Shown here in pieces: positions 10,166-18,430 of a stretch of 64,000 nucleotides of DNA. Source of the DNA: Ustilago trichophora (Eukaryota; Basidiomycota; Ustilaginomycetes; Ustilaginales; Ustilaginaceae); assembly GCA_900323505.1 (NCBI GenBank), contig OOIN01000005.1, positions 372,001 through 436,000 of the forward strand, in the 5' to 3' direction. A program made the position numbers and the translations under genes. Positions within the stretch are counted from its first letter, which is position 1; the number at the start of each line of letters is the position of its first letter. The notes beneath the pieces are model-generated. The model ran no database searches. It was not told the origin of the DNA and worked only from the letters and a program-made list of their open reading frames with translations.

Positions 10166-10960
10166 CCTGCCAAGTCGAATTTCGTGGGGGCGTATATTGT
10201 GGGATGTGAGGGTGATGGTCCGAACTTGGAAGCCTAAAGCAACGGCGATTTGGAAGGTGTGAAGGATGTACGCGTGCGGGACGTGCACCTTGAATGATTT
10301 TCGCTCTGCAATGTCATTGAGGCACTCTAACAGCAGGCAGAAATATTTTTTTGATGTGTTCTGACTGTACTGTACAGTACAGTATTTTGCTTGCTGGTTG
10401 CAGAAGCATTGTGTGAGTTGTGGTGAGCAATTCAGTCTATTTGCACATTGCAGCAACACAAATGCAGGACTCCGGTATGACATTCAATTGCAGCAATGTC
10501 AAGACATACATTACAAAACGTTTCTGGGATTCTGACAATGGTCGACATCAATGTTAGGCTCTTTGTGGGTGTCAATTGCCCTGCTTTTGCTTTTACAACT
10601 AGCAACACAAGACATCTGCACAACAAGAGCTTACTCATGAACAAGTTTTGTTGTGCTGCAACAGTATGAATGACAAAGTAATGCTGGCATGACCGCAGAC
10701 ATGACCCAGCAGAAGCTGGTTAGCACAAAAAAGGTTGCAATCCAGGTGTGGATTCTACATCGAAACAAGTGAGATACACCGTGCAAAGCAGACAAATTTT
10801 AATGAAATGTGAATTGTCATTAAGAGTCACAAGCCGTAATGACGAGTGTGAAGGATTACAGGAAACATCTAATGAATGGACAACAATGCTGTATTTGAAC
10901 ATAGGGACGGGAAAAGACTGTTGGGATATGAAACAGGATTCGAGGGACTGCAGTGACGCT
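10166..10960. other. Intergenic DNA upstream of EMC10
   Basis: 795 bp between two minus-strand genes. It contains a perfect 20-bp palindrome at 10364-10383 and otherwise AT-rich, gene-free sequence. Confidence 0.4.
10364..10383. repeat. Perfect 20-bp palindrome
   Basis: The sequence around TACTGTACAGTA (10368-10379) is self-complementary over 20 bases without a spacer. It lies about 200 bp upstream of the EMC10 start. It could be a dimeric-factor binding site or merely a chance expansion of a TACAG repeat; related TACAG/TACTGTA words recur in other intergenic parts of the window. Confidence 0.6.
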
Positions 10961-12781
10961 CTACATGACAATGCAGCAGCATCCGCCTTTTTCCACGTCG
11001 TCCTGTCTCGAGGCATTGTTCGGTTTGGGTTGTGTTGCTACTGCCTGTGTCTGTGTCGGTGTTGGCTGCGGTGTTGGCTGGGGATGTGATTGTGGTTGCG
11101 ACTGCGATTGCGGGTACTGGTGATGTTGGTGGTGCATCTCTTGCAAGGGGATATTGTCCACCGGCTGCTGTTGATCCTGTTGTTGTTGTTGCTGCTGCTG
11201 CTGCTGCTGGGAATGGGCGGATCTCTGACTGCGACGGCTGCTAGCCCTCGATCTGGATCTGTCGAAAGTCGCTTCTATTGGACTGAGGTTGTTGCTCCTC
11301 TGCCGATGTAACGAGGCTGGCGGTACTGGGCCTGGTGTTAGTACTTGCTCTTCTTCTACCTCGTCCAGCTCCTGTTCTTGCTGCCGCTGTTCCTGTTCCT
11401 CTTGCAGTTTGTTGGCTCTTTGGTGTTGCTGCATGGCCATGACATCACTTCTGCTGAGTGGAAGTCCATTCTTGTCCCACGTATCGATCAATCCCTCATA
11501 ACGGCTAAGCCTGCCTTCCTTGCCTGCCTTGAGGAACTGCTCCTGCTGCAGTTTTCTCGCCACCGTAGGGATGATCTGGTCTTCCCAGCTGTTGACACTC
11601 TTGCTACCTGGTGAAGCGCCGAATTCGCCTAATCCGCTGTCGTTGCCAGCGTCGCCAAAGGCAGGTGGAGCAGAACCTTCACGGTAATAGCGAGATTTTT
11701 CCGGTGGAGACAGTGATCGAAAGGCGTCTGGCTGAATAGCGCGATTGCGCATGCTGGGAGAGGACGAGGATGCTGAAGAAGGGTCGAGATCTTGATGCAC
11801 ACGAAGTAATTTGGCGGCTGGAGAAGGTGTGGCACCAAGAGGACCAAACTCTTCGATGAGCTTAGGATCCATCGCTGCGGCTTTGCGACGCGATAAAGAG
11901 TTGGTCCGCTGATGGCCATTTGGATTTCGGGCAGCATGTGTCGATGTGGAGCGCGATGGCTCTTGCGACGAGTGATTCTGTGTATGCCTGGAAGTTGCAT
12001 AGTCTGGATTGACGACATCTACGCTGGGTCGCATGGGCGTTGACTGTGTTCTAAAACGCTTCTTTTCGAATGACGAACCATGCGCACGACTGCCTCCGGT
12101 CACTTCGTTCTCTGGAATAGCATCGATACTGCTTTCCATACCCTGCTGTGAGTTATACCCATGCATATCACTGGACGAAATGACAGAGTCCCTCGATCCG
12201 CCGCCGTTCTGCTGTTGCTGTTGTTGCTGTGCCTTTTGACGGGCCGCGATCTGTCTGGCCTTCTCCCTCGCCCTTGCCGTCGCATCATTTGAAAGCATCG
12301 ACGCAGCCGCATTCCTCTCTTCCGACCGAGGCGAGTCGAAAGGAAAGCTACTCGCCGCCACATCCGCCCTCTGCCTCGATGGTGCCCTTACGGAAGCGAA
12401 TCGATTGTGAAACTGGTCAATCGACGATTCGCGATGGTGTTGAACGATCTCGCGCGACATGCGGCGGTCTGGACTATCGCGAACACGGACCATGCGAGGA
12501 TCGCGCCGGTCGATGGACTCTCGGGATCGAGCCCAACCATTGTCGCTCTCCTCGATGCGGCTGATGCGTTTGCTGATATCCTTTGATTCGGCTTCGAGCT
12601 TCTTGCGGAGTGCAGGAACGACTTGATCATCCCAGGGAATGTTGAATTGTGATGTCGGAGGAACGGAGGATGGACCCCAGTCTTCTGAAATGCCATTGTT
12701 GTCGGTGCCAAACTCGTTCACGTCCTGACGTTGGGAGAGCGGGACACGCATGCTGCGCGAGAGTGGCAGGGTCGCTGCCAT
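10961..12781 (-). CDS. Unknown CaaX-box protein with duplicated W-[DE]-DQ motif and polyQ
   Basis: I do not recognise this 606-residue protein. It ends GGCCCIVM: the last four residues form a CaaX box (C-I-V-M, Met favouring farnesylation), and two preceding cysteines could be palmitoylated, so plasma- or endomembrane anchoring is likely. The body is disordered and rich in Ser, Arg and Gln, with a polyQ run near the C-terminus encoded around 11180-11210. Two ordered islands repeat a motif: WDDQVVPALRKKLEAE near residue 50 and WEDQIIPTVARKLQQEQ near residue 400. Each follows an acidic stretch and precedes basic helix-forming sequence, which suggests an ancient internal duplication. It is single-exon. 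A role as a membrane-tethered scaffold is inference only. Confidence 0.8.
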   Translation of the reverse strand: MAATLPLSRSMRVPLSQRQDVNEFGTDNNGISEDWGPSSVPPTSQFNIPWDDQVVPALRKKLEAESKDISKRISRIEESDNGWARSRESIDRRDPRMVRVRDSPDRRMSREIVQHHRESSIDQFHNRFASVRAPSRQRADVAASSFPFDSPRSEERNAAASMLSNDATARAREKARQIAARQKAQQQQQQQNGGGSRDSVISSSDMHGYNSQQGMESSIDAIPENEVTGGSRAHGSSFEKKRFRTQSTPMRPSVDVVNPDYATSRHTQNHSSQEPSRSTSTHAARNPNGHQRTNSLSRRKAAAMDPKLIEEFGPLGATPSPAAKLLRVHQDLDPSSASSSSPSMRNRAIQPDAFRSLSPPEKSRYYREGSAPPAFGDAGNDSGLGEFGASPGSKSVNSWEDQIIPTVARKLQQEQFLKAGKEGRLSRYEGLIDTWDKNGLPLSRSDVMAMQQHQRANKLQEEQEQRQQEQELDEVEEEQVLTPGPVPPASLHRQRSNNLSPIEATFDRSRSRASSRRSQRSAHSQQQQQQQQQQQDQQQPVDNIPLQEMHHQHHQYPQSQSQPQSHPQPTPQPTPTQTQAVATQPKPNNASRQDDVEKGGCCCIVM

Positions 12782-13881
12782 ATTGCTGGCTTGACGAATT
12801 GCTCAAAGAGGTGGTGTGCTCGGTCGTAGGGGCAAAGCTGTTCTTGGCTGATGGAAAGCTGTTCGAGTGTCAGGAGGTGTGACGAGCAGAGCTCATCTTA
12901 TGGGTGGACAGCTTGTCCGACGGCCTTTCCGACAGTGCTCCTGTGCACGATGCTATTCGAAGTGATCGACCAAGTGTAAAGGGCGACCTTGCCGAGCGTC
13001 GAGAGCTGCGTCAGGTCTACGGTACCAGCCTCGTGATGGTGAAAGAAGTCGGGCGTGGCCGATGGCGTGAGAGTGCAATTTTTGGTAGCGATAGGGGGAA
13101 TCCTGCGCACTTGTTGCTCTCTTGAAGCTGAGGGCGTTTCGACGCTGCCTCTGTTCCCCACCACTTCGGGCTGGGCTGGATCGAATTGTTATCGTTTATG
13201 ATGTGGCTTCTTCTTACCTGGATCGCGAGCGCTTGTAGCCAGCGTCGCTGAAACCGAAACTTTCTGCTGAAACCGGTGAAGTTTCGAAAAGGCACTTTGC
13301 TGCAAGACACGACCAACGTTGTTGCAAAGTTAAACGAGTAAAGGAGACAAATGGTCGTGACAATGATTTGCTTGGTGGTCTTGGCGTAGTGTAGCGTGGG
13401 TTGTGATGGTTGGAAAAAGGGGTCAGGCTAGCTGCAAGCTTTACCGACTCAATCACGCGCTTTGTCCGTCGGTCGTTCCGAGAAGAGCACATTTCCGAAA
13501 TGAAACAAACATAATGCACGGTCCGCATCACACACACACACCACTTGACAATCCAAACAGCTTTGAGCTCCGATACAATATGCTGTACTGCACTCTACTT
13601 CATCTCAACGCCGTCCTCTGCTCCATGGCCTCGCCAATTTGCTCCGATGCAACGTCTGTGGCGATGTGGGCCATTCCGCACTCAACACAAGCTCAGACAG
13701 TGGGTGGTTTGGTGTGAACCAAAAGTGTTCAGGATTGGTACACAATCGACAGGTGACGCTGATCAGCTAGAGTGGCTTTGCGGGATCGCAGCAGATGCAA
13801 AACAAGATTCAAAGACTAGTCTCAATAGGGAGCGACATGGCCACTCGACCTAGTGTAGACGCGGGCCGACGTTTCAGCCGC
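12782..13881. other. Intergenic DNA between two minus-strand genes
   Basis: 1.1 kb serving as 5' region of the CaaX-protein gene and 3' region of the KNH-like gene. Short ORFs exist on both strands but none has a recognisable product. A short CA repeat lies near 13531-13541. Confidence 0.4.
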
Positions 13882-15059
13882 TCAGGCGAGCAGACCGATA
13901 CCAAGACCAAGGACGACCGAAGCGACACTACCGGCCATAGCAGCGCTACTGCCCGTAATCATGCCCATAGCGCCATTGCTGCCGCCCGAGCGCGAGGTGC
14001 CGGTGCTGCTGACGCTCGACAGAGTTGCGCTAGCCGATCCAGTGGCAGCCTTGGTGGCCGAGCTGCTAGGGTCTGCGTTCGTGTTAGCCGTAACCTCGGC
14101 GGGCTGAGTACCGTTGGGCTTGATCTCGAACGAGCTCGAGGCTGTTGCAACAAAGGTGAAGGTCAGACTTTAGTCAGTCGTCCACCTCATCCGAATTGTA
14201 TGCGCTAGTCGAGAATGTGAAAAGACTTACTGTAGTAGACCTGGGGGCCTGTATGCCATCAAGCGCGAAGAGATTCAAGAATCGAGGCTTCGGATTAGCA
14301 TATGCTGGAGACAGACTTTTCCTATGCCGGCGATACTTACGATCGAGCTCGTAGTTGCTGCTGTTGACAAAGAGCAAAGAGTATGTACCCGTAGGGATGC
14401 GATCGATGAAAATTTGTGCGGTACCGTTCTGGCAGCATTCAAAGCAAAGCATTCGTGATCAAGGTCTGCATCAGTCAACCACGTCCTTGTCCTTCACAAC
14501 GACCCATGCCTTCGATCCATACTCACTGAAGTGACGAGGGCATTGCCGATCTGGAAGTTGCCGTTGAGCTGGCTGCTGTTTGCGTTGAGAAGCTGCACCG
14601 AGAAGAAGCTAGGGTCGCTCGAGTTGGCTGTTGCGGCAAGATCAACAAGATCGTCCAAGTGTCAGTCCGTGTCTTCAGGTTCGCCAAAGGTATCCGGCCA
14701 GGTCGGTAGGGACGTACCTTTCCAGTTCTATTGACAACACAGCAAACAAAGGGCAAATTCGAGGTGAGAATGGGCGAACCGTCAGCAATATGCTATCATC
14801 TCGTGCTAGCTAGCTAGCTGCCAATCAAAACATGGGAACATACCAAGGTGTTGGTGTAGTTGGTCTGCAAGCCGTATTAAAGCGTAGGTGAACCAAAAAT
14901 CTATCAGCATACATCTTCCACTCGTGTCGATAGCTGTATTGCAGCTTGTGATCCACATACCACCCAGTATCCGCCATTGTTGTTGGGGAAGGTGATCTCA
15001 AAAGCCTGCGACAGGCCAGCAAGCGAGGCGAGAAGGGTGACGGCGGTGGTGATCTGCAT
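13882..15059 (-). CDS. Kre9/KNH-like secreted GPI-anchored wall protein, seven exons
   Basis: Exons 15059-14961, 14864-14844, 14727-14718, 14627-14527, 14428-14341, 14248-14231 and 14141-13882 total 597 bases and read as 198 residues. Every intron is 89-116 nt with GTATGT, GTACGT, GTGAGT or GTAAGT donors and AG acceptors, and three exons are only 21, 10 and 18 nt long. The product has a signal peptide (MQITTAVTLLASLAGLSQA) and a Kre9/KNH-type Ig-like domain beginning FEITFPNNNGGYWV and ending near YYTSSSFEIKPNGTQP. A Ser/Thr/Ala stalk follows, and then a hydrophobic tail (SVASVVLGLGIGLLA) typical of GPI attachment. Members are linked to beta-1,6-glucan or cell-surface functions. The whole-frame continuity across six junctions is strong support. 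A transposon nest begins 173 bp upstream of its start. Confidence 0.85.
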
Positions 15060-15233
15060 GATGGTGACGGAAGGGGTATCAAGGGAGCGGGTGATGAAGG
15101 GATGTAGAAGATGGAGGTGAGATGAGAAACAGAAATCGTTGCATGCGAGGGAGAGAACAAGAAGGGGAAAACGTAGATCGACAGGGTCTCTTCGTCTCTG
15201 TTGTGACCTTTTGACTCTCCGACTTGACCGCTA
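15060..15233 (-). promoter_or_regulatory. Remaining proximal promoter and leader of the KNH-like gene
   Basis: Only about 173 bp separate the start codon from the TA flanking the transposon nest. The part nearest the gene is pyrimidine-rich on the coding strand. Anything that once lay farther upstream has been displaced by about 2.4 kb. Confidence 0.5.
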
Positions 15234-16015
15234 ACGTAGGTCACGTAGATGTGGAAATCACGTAGATGTGGAAAATCTGCCACGTCCATGATTTAGGTTG
15301 CTCACCACCCTTTTTTCTCAACCACCATCATCTTTTCAATCAGCAATAACACAGCACTTCCTTATGCTTACATCGCAGCATACTTTGCAAGGAGCAACCT
15401 CAGACATGTCTCTTACCATCTGTCAACTTGGATCAGCATCACCACTGCCAACTTTGGGGAGGAAATCTAGCTTGAAGTGATCACACCAGATTTCGACATT
15501 TTACACTGCTCTAGTGCCCAAAATCCCAAAAACGCATTTTTGCACTTTGCTCAACAGTTTGGCAGAGCAACATCAGATGTTTTCTTGCATTCGCATTCTG
15601 GTAGCAGTAAGGAACACAACCATACCAAGCAAAGGGGGTCTAAGCAATGTGGTTGTTGCTGTTGTCACCATCTGTGATGGTGAGGAGAAAGCAATTTTGC
15701 GCACAGTGGCGAAGTGCCTGATTTTGAAAGCAAAATTTTCCGCCAATCTTCAGCATCACCTCATGGATCATACAATCATCAATACAACAATCCTTCTGCA
15801 TACACTATACAAATGGCATGCTCCCTACATGTTCCATTAATCTGTGAAGTGTGGTTGACTATCAAGAATGTGGTGTAAAAGTGTCTTGAAGTGATCATGT
15901 CAATTTTGAGCATTACACTGATGGTTAGTTAAAAAAGTTAAAAAAGTCAAAACGCGATATTTTCCACATCTACATATTCCTTTTTCACGTCGAAACCGTG
16001 ACTCGGCCTCGAGAC

Positions 16016-16099
16016 ATCGTGATGCTCGATAATGTTATCGTGATGGTGGTTCGGGACGCTGGAGCTTATATCGTGATGTAAGCCAATGTTATCGTGATG
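16016..16099. repeat. Left subterminal repeats of the inner transposon
   Basis: Four perfect copies of ATCGTGATG lie at 16016, 16037, 16070 and 16091. The longer word AATGTTATCGTGATG occurs twice (16031 and 16085), and two truncated copies follow. The same words occur inverted at the right end, including CATCACGATAACATT at 17543. Confidence 0.85.
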
Positions 16100-16208
16100 T
16101 ATAATTCAATGTCATCGTGATCACCGCTATCTGTCATCGTGACTGTGTCACTGCTGCTTGTGGAATTGAGATCGTAACATTGCAACTGTGAATACTATAC
16201 ATCATGAG

Positions 16209-17306
16209 CTAAGCTGTGAGTGCTGGATCAATAGGAGCTGGATCGTGCCATAGACCATGTTGACGAAGAGCTGCTTCAGCATCGTGATCAGTTGAGAGAG
16301 GATGACCGGCCTCTGCTACCACCATCCAACGGTTTGTCTCGTGAATCCAGCCTCGTGCCATCTCTGGAGTGATTGTGGCAAGCGAGGCATCGATCCATGA
16401 GTGTATATCCTCCACCTCGTGAAGTTCCTGGCGGCCGACAAAGGGCTTGACCTTCGCAAAGACCTTTTCGGCGATATTGAACCATGGTGTATATGGCGGG
16501 AGGTACTGAATTTGGTGGCCTTGAGCATGAACCGTTTGGATGAGCCGCTGTGAGTGGTGGAAGGGGGCATTGTCGAGGACGAAGGTCTTTCCTTGACCTT
16601 CAAACTTCGGAAGTACATAGGCCAGGAAAAAGTCGAGGAGAGCGTCGGCATTCCATGCTCCAGTCTTGATGTGATGAGCTTGTATGCCATTGTGATCAAT
16701 GGCGACAAGGAGCGAGAGATTGGGCCCACGATTGTATGGCCGGTTCTGCTGTATAGCTCGCTGTCCGACAGGAGCACGGCCAACCTTTCGTGTCTGTTGT
16801 AAGTGGAAGCCGGCTTCGTCAAGGAAGACGGCGTCGTTGAGCGAAAGGCCTTGTCCACGGAATGCTGCCACCCACTCACGGCGAGCGGCGATCGTCTCCG
16901 GAGAATTGTGTCGATCGTGCTGAAGGCCGGTCCTCTTGAGTGTCAAATGACACCGGTCGTGGAGGGCATTCTGGACTGATGTAATGGATAGCTCGAGACC
17001 CGTCTCCTGTTGCAGGTGTCGACGGATCTCTTCGATGGTGGCTCCAGGATGCTGGGAAACGTAGCGGAGCATGACATCGAGATGGTGTTGTTGGGCCCGG
17101 TGGCCACAGAAAGCGCCTCCTTTCTTCTTCTGGGCGCTGCTATCTCCTGTATCTTCATACTTACGGATTATGCTATCCGCGGTTGACCACGGATAGTCAA
17201 GGCGTTTGGCGACCTCGGCCTTCGTTTGGCCCTTGTGCAATACAAAATCGACGATTTTTTCACGGATTGAGTCCGGTACGACGTTCCTCTTGTGAGTTAC
17301 GGGCAT
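16209..17306 (-). CDS. Tc1/IS630-type DD34E transposase
   Basis: 365 residues from the Met at 17306. An upstream Met at 17447 would add a repeat-encoded ITITITITII stretch and is unlikely to be used. The N-terminus (SIREKIVDFVLHKGQTKAEV) is a helix-turn-helix of the paired-like type, followed by a second DNA-binding helical unit. The catalytic DDE_3 domain shows D163 (VFLDEAGFH), D245 (FVLDNAPFHHS) and E280 (PWFNIAEK), with 34 residues between the last two, so DD34E. No stop or frameshift interrupts it. It should bind the terminal and subterminal repeats and cut and paste its own element at TA. No other gene in the window is related. Confidence 0.92.
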   Translation of the reverse strand: MPVTHKRNVVPDSIREKIVDFVLHKGQTKAEVAKRLDYPWSTADSIIRKYEDTGDSSAQKKKGGAFCGHRAQQHHLDVMLRYVSQHPGATIEEIRRHLQQETGLELSITSVQNALHDRCHLTLKRTGLQHDRHNSPETIAARREWVAAFRGQGLSLNDAVFLDEAGFHLQQTRKVGRAPVGQRAIQQNRPYNRGPNLSLLVAIDHNGIQAHHIKTGAWNADALLDFFLAYVLPKFEGQGKTFVLDNAPFHHSQRLIQTVHAQGHQIQYLPPYTPWFNIAEKVFAKVKPFVGRQELHEVEDIHSWIDASLATITPEMARGWIHETNRWMVVAEAGHPLSTDHDAEAALRQHGLWHDPAPIDPALTA

Positions 17307-17488
17307 GTTGATGATGGTGATGGTGATGGTGATGGTGATGAGGCAAAGAGGATGGTTGGTTTGGCCGGAGGATCGATACAGAGAGTATACGGGTGGCCTG
17401 AGCAGATGTGTCAGCCCCGGTCGGCCGTCCCGAAAAGTGCCAAGCATCCCGATGACATCAGCTTAGGGATCTCGATAACAACATTACT

Positions 17489-17557
17489 CATCACGATCCG
17501 AGGCACACTATCCCAATCAATCATCACGATAACATCATATAGCATCACGATAACATT
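17489..17557. repeat. Right subterminal repeats of the inner transposon
   Basis: Three inverted copies of the left-end word (CATCACGAT at 17489, 17522 and 17543) lie within 110 bp of the right terminus, mirroring the left cluster in spacing and orientation. Confidence 0.85.
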
Positions 17558-17618
17558 GTATTGGTGTCTCGAAGTGATGGTGAAAAAGGAATAATTTCCA
17601 CATCTACGTGAACTACGT

Positions 17619-18430
17619 TAACCGATCGTTACACAAAGCCCACCTTTTAGCGGAAACACATAGCGAGTCAGGCCGACTGCACAAAATGAGTCGGCTAAGT
17701 TAAAGATGGGCGATGCGGAGCTTGGCGCGATGCAACTTGGCGCAGCTTTTCTTGCACGCATCTGCAGCATCGGCACGTCAGCCTCTTGCCGCACTCTTCC
17801 TCTCTCTATATCCTTCTGTGAACTCGTTCAACTTCATTTCGCTCTCGAACCTCGTCTTCTTCAACCTTCTCTAGTAGTGTATAACCTACCCTCTTCTGTG
17901 AAGCGATCCGAGAGCAACACGAAGCTCAACAAGATGCGCCTCCTTCCCAAGTTTGCACCCTAGGAAACAAACGACACACCCTGCAGCAGCAGGAAGGCAA
18001 CACAACACAACACAACACAACACATGGCGAGCCCACGCGAAGATCGCGTCATGTCATTTCGCTTTGCCGCCAGGGGTTTTTCTTTTTTTTTTTTTTTTTC
18101 TTTCTTTTTTTTTTGTCTTTCTTTTTGTTTTCTCGCTTACAACAGATCGCCCTTCTGCGTCGAACCCTTTACATCGCCAAGATGAGGTGCTAGCCGAGAC
18201 CAACATCTTTCTCCTTTCAGAGTCTTCCGATCCGGGACCCAAACAAACATCCCCCCTCCTCTCCCTTTCATTTGGCCAATCTTTTCAGGGACACACTGTA
18301 GCTACTGAGCCGATGCGTCATACGGCCACAAAGTGGAGGCAAAACAAGTTGACAGCACCCTTGCAATTGCCCTTTAATTGCCCATGGAGTGGAATGGGAC
18401 GTACAAAATCAGAGCTGTGGCGTGGTACAA
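17619..18430. other. Intergenic DNA with AACAC and poly-T repeats
   Basis: About 800 bp between the transposon nest and the 3' end of the Zn2Cys6 gene. It has five AACAC units near 17998-18022 and a long T-rich tract at about 18077-18137 (runs of T broken by single C or G). No gene is supported. Confidence 0.45.

Larger units (their letters stand above)
15977..17591 (-). mobile_element. Tc1/mariner-superfamily (DD34E) transposon, apparently intact
   Basis: Inverted termini TTCCTTTTTCAC at 15977-15988 and 17580-17591 are bordered by TA at 15975-15976 and 17592-17593. Subterminal copies of ATCGTGATG face inward from both ends (left 16016, 16037, 16070, 16091; right, inverted, 17489, 17522, 17543), a pattern typical of transposase-binding sites. 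The 1.6-kb body carries one undamaged transposase gene on the minus strand. The insertion point is inside the right inverted repeat of the 15234-17618 element, where the other arm reads CA in place of the TA used as target. Intact ends plus an intact ORF suggest recent arrival. Confidence 0.85.
15234..17618. mobile_element. Non-autonomous TA-flanked element (768 bp unfilled) hosting a nested transposon
   Basis: The outer ends form an inverted repeat. ACGTAGGTCACGTAGATGTG starts at 15234; the complement of the right end, ending at 17618, reads ACGTAGTTCACGTAGATGTG. TA flanks lie at 15232-15233 and 17619-17620. Removing the inner transposon and one TA makes the inverted repeats match over about 43 bp with three differences. 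Each arm contains two tandem copies of a ~15-bp GTAGATGTGGAAA unit. The left body (about 15280-15960) has no transposase, only degenerate internal direct repeats such as CTTGAAGTGATCA at 15471 and 15885. Unfilled size is about 741 + 2 + 25 bp. The filling by another element is seen directly; the MITE classification is inferred. Confidence 0.75.

Noticed and set aside
15961..15973. 13-bp direct repeat TTTCCACATCTAC on both sides of the inner transposon as a long target duplication
   Set aside because: Tc1/mariner elements duplicate only TA, and the direct repeat is fully explained by tandem sub-repeats in the outer element's terminal repeat.
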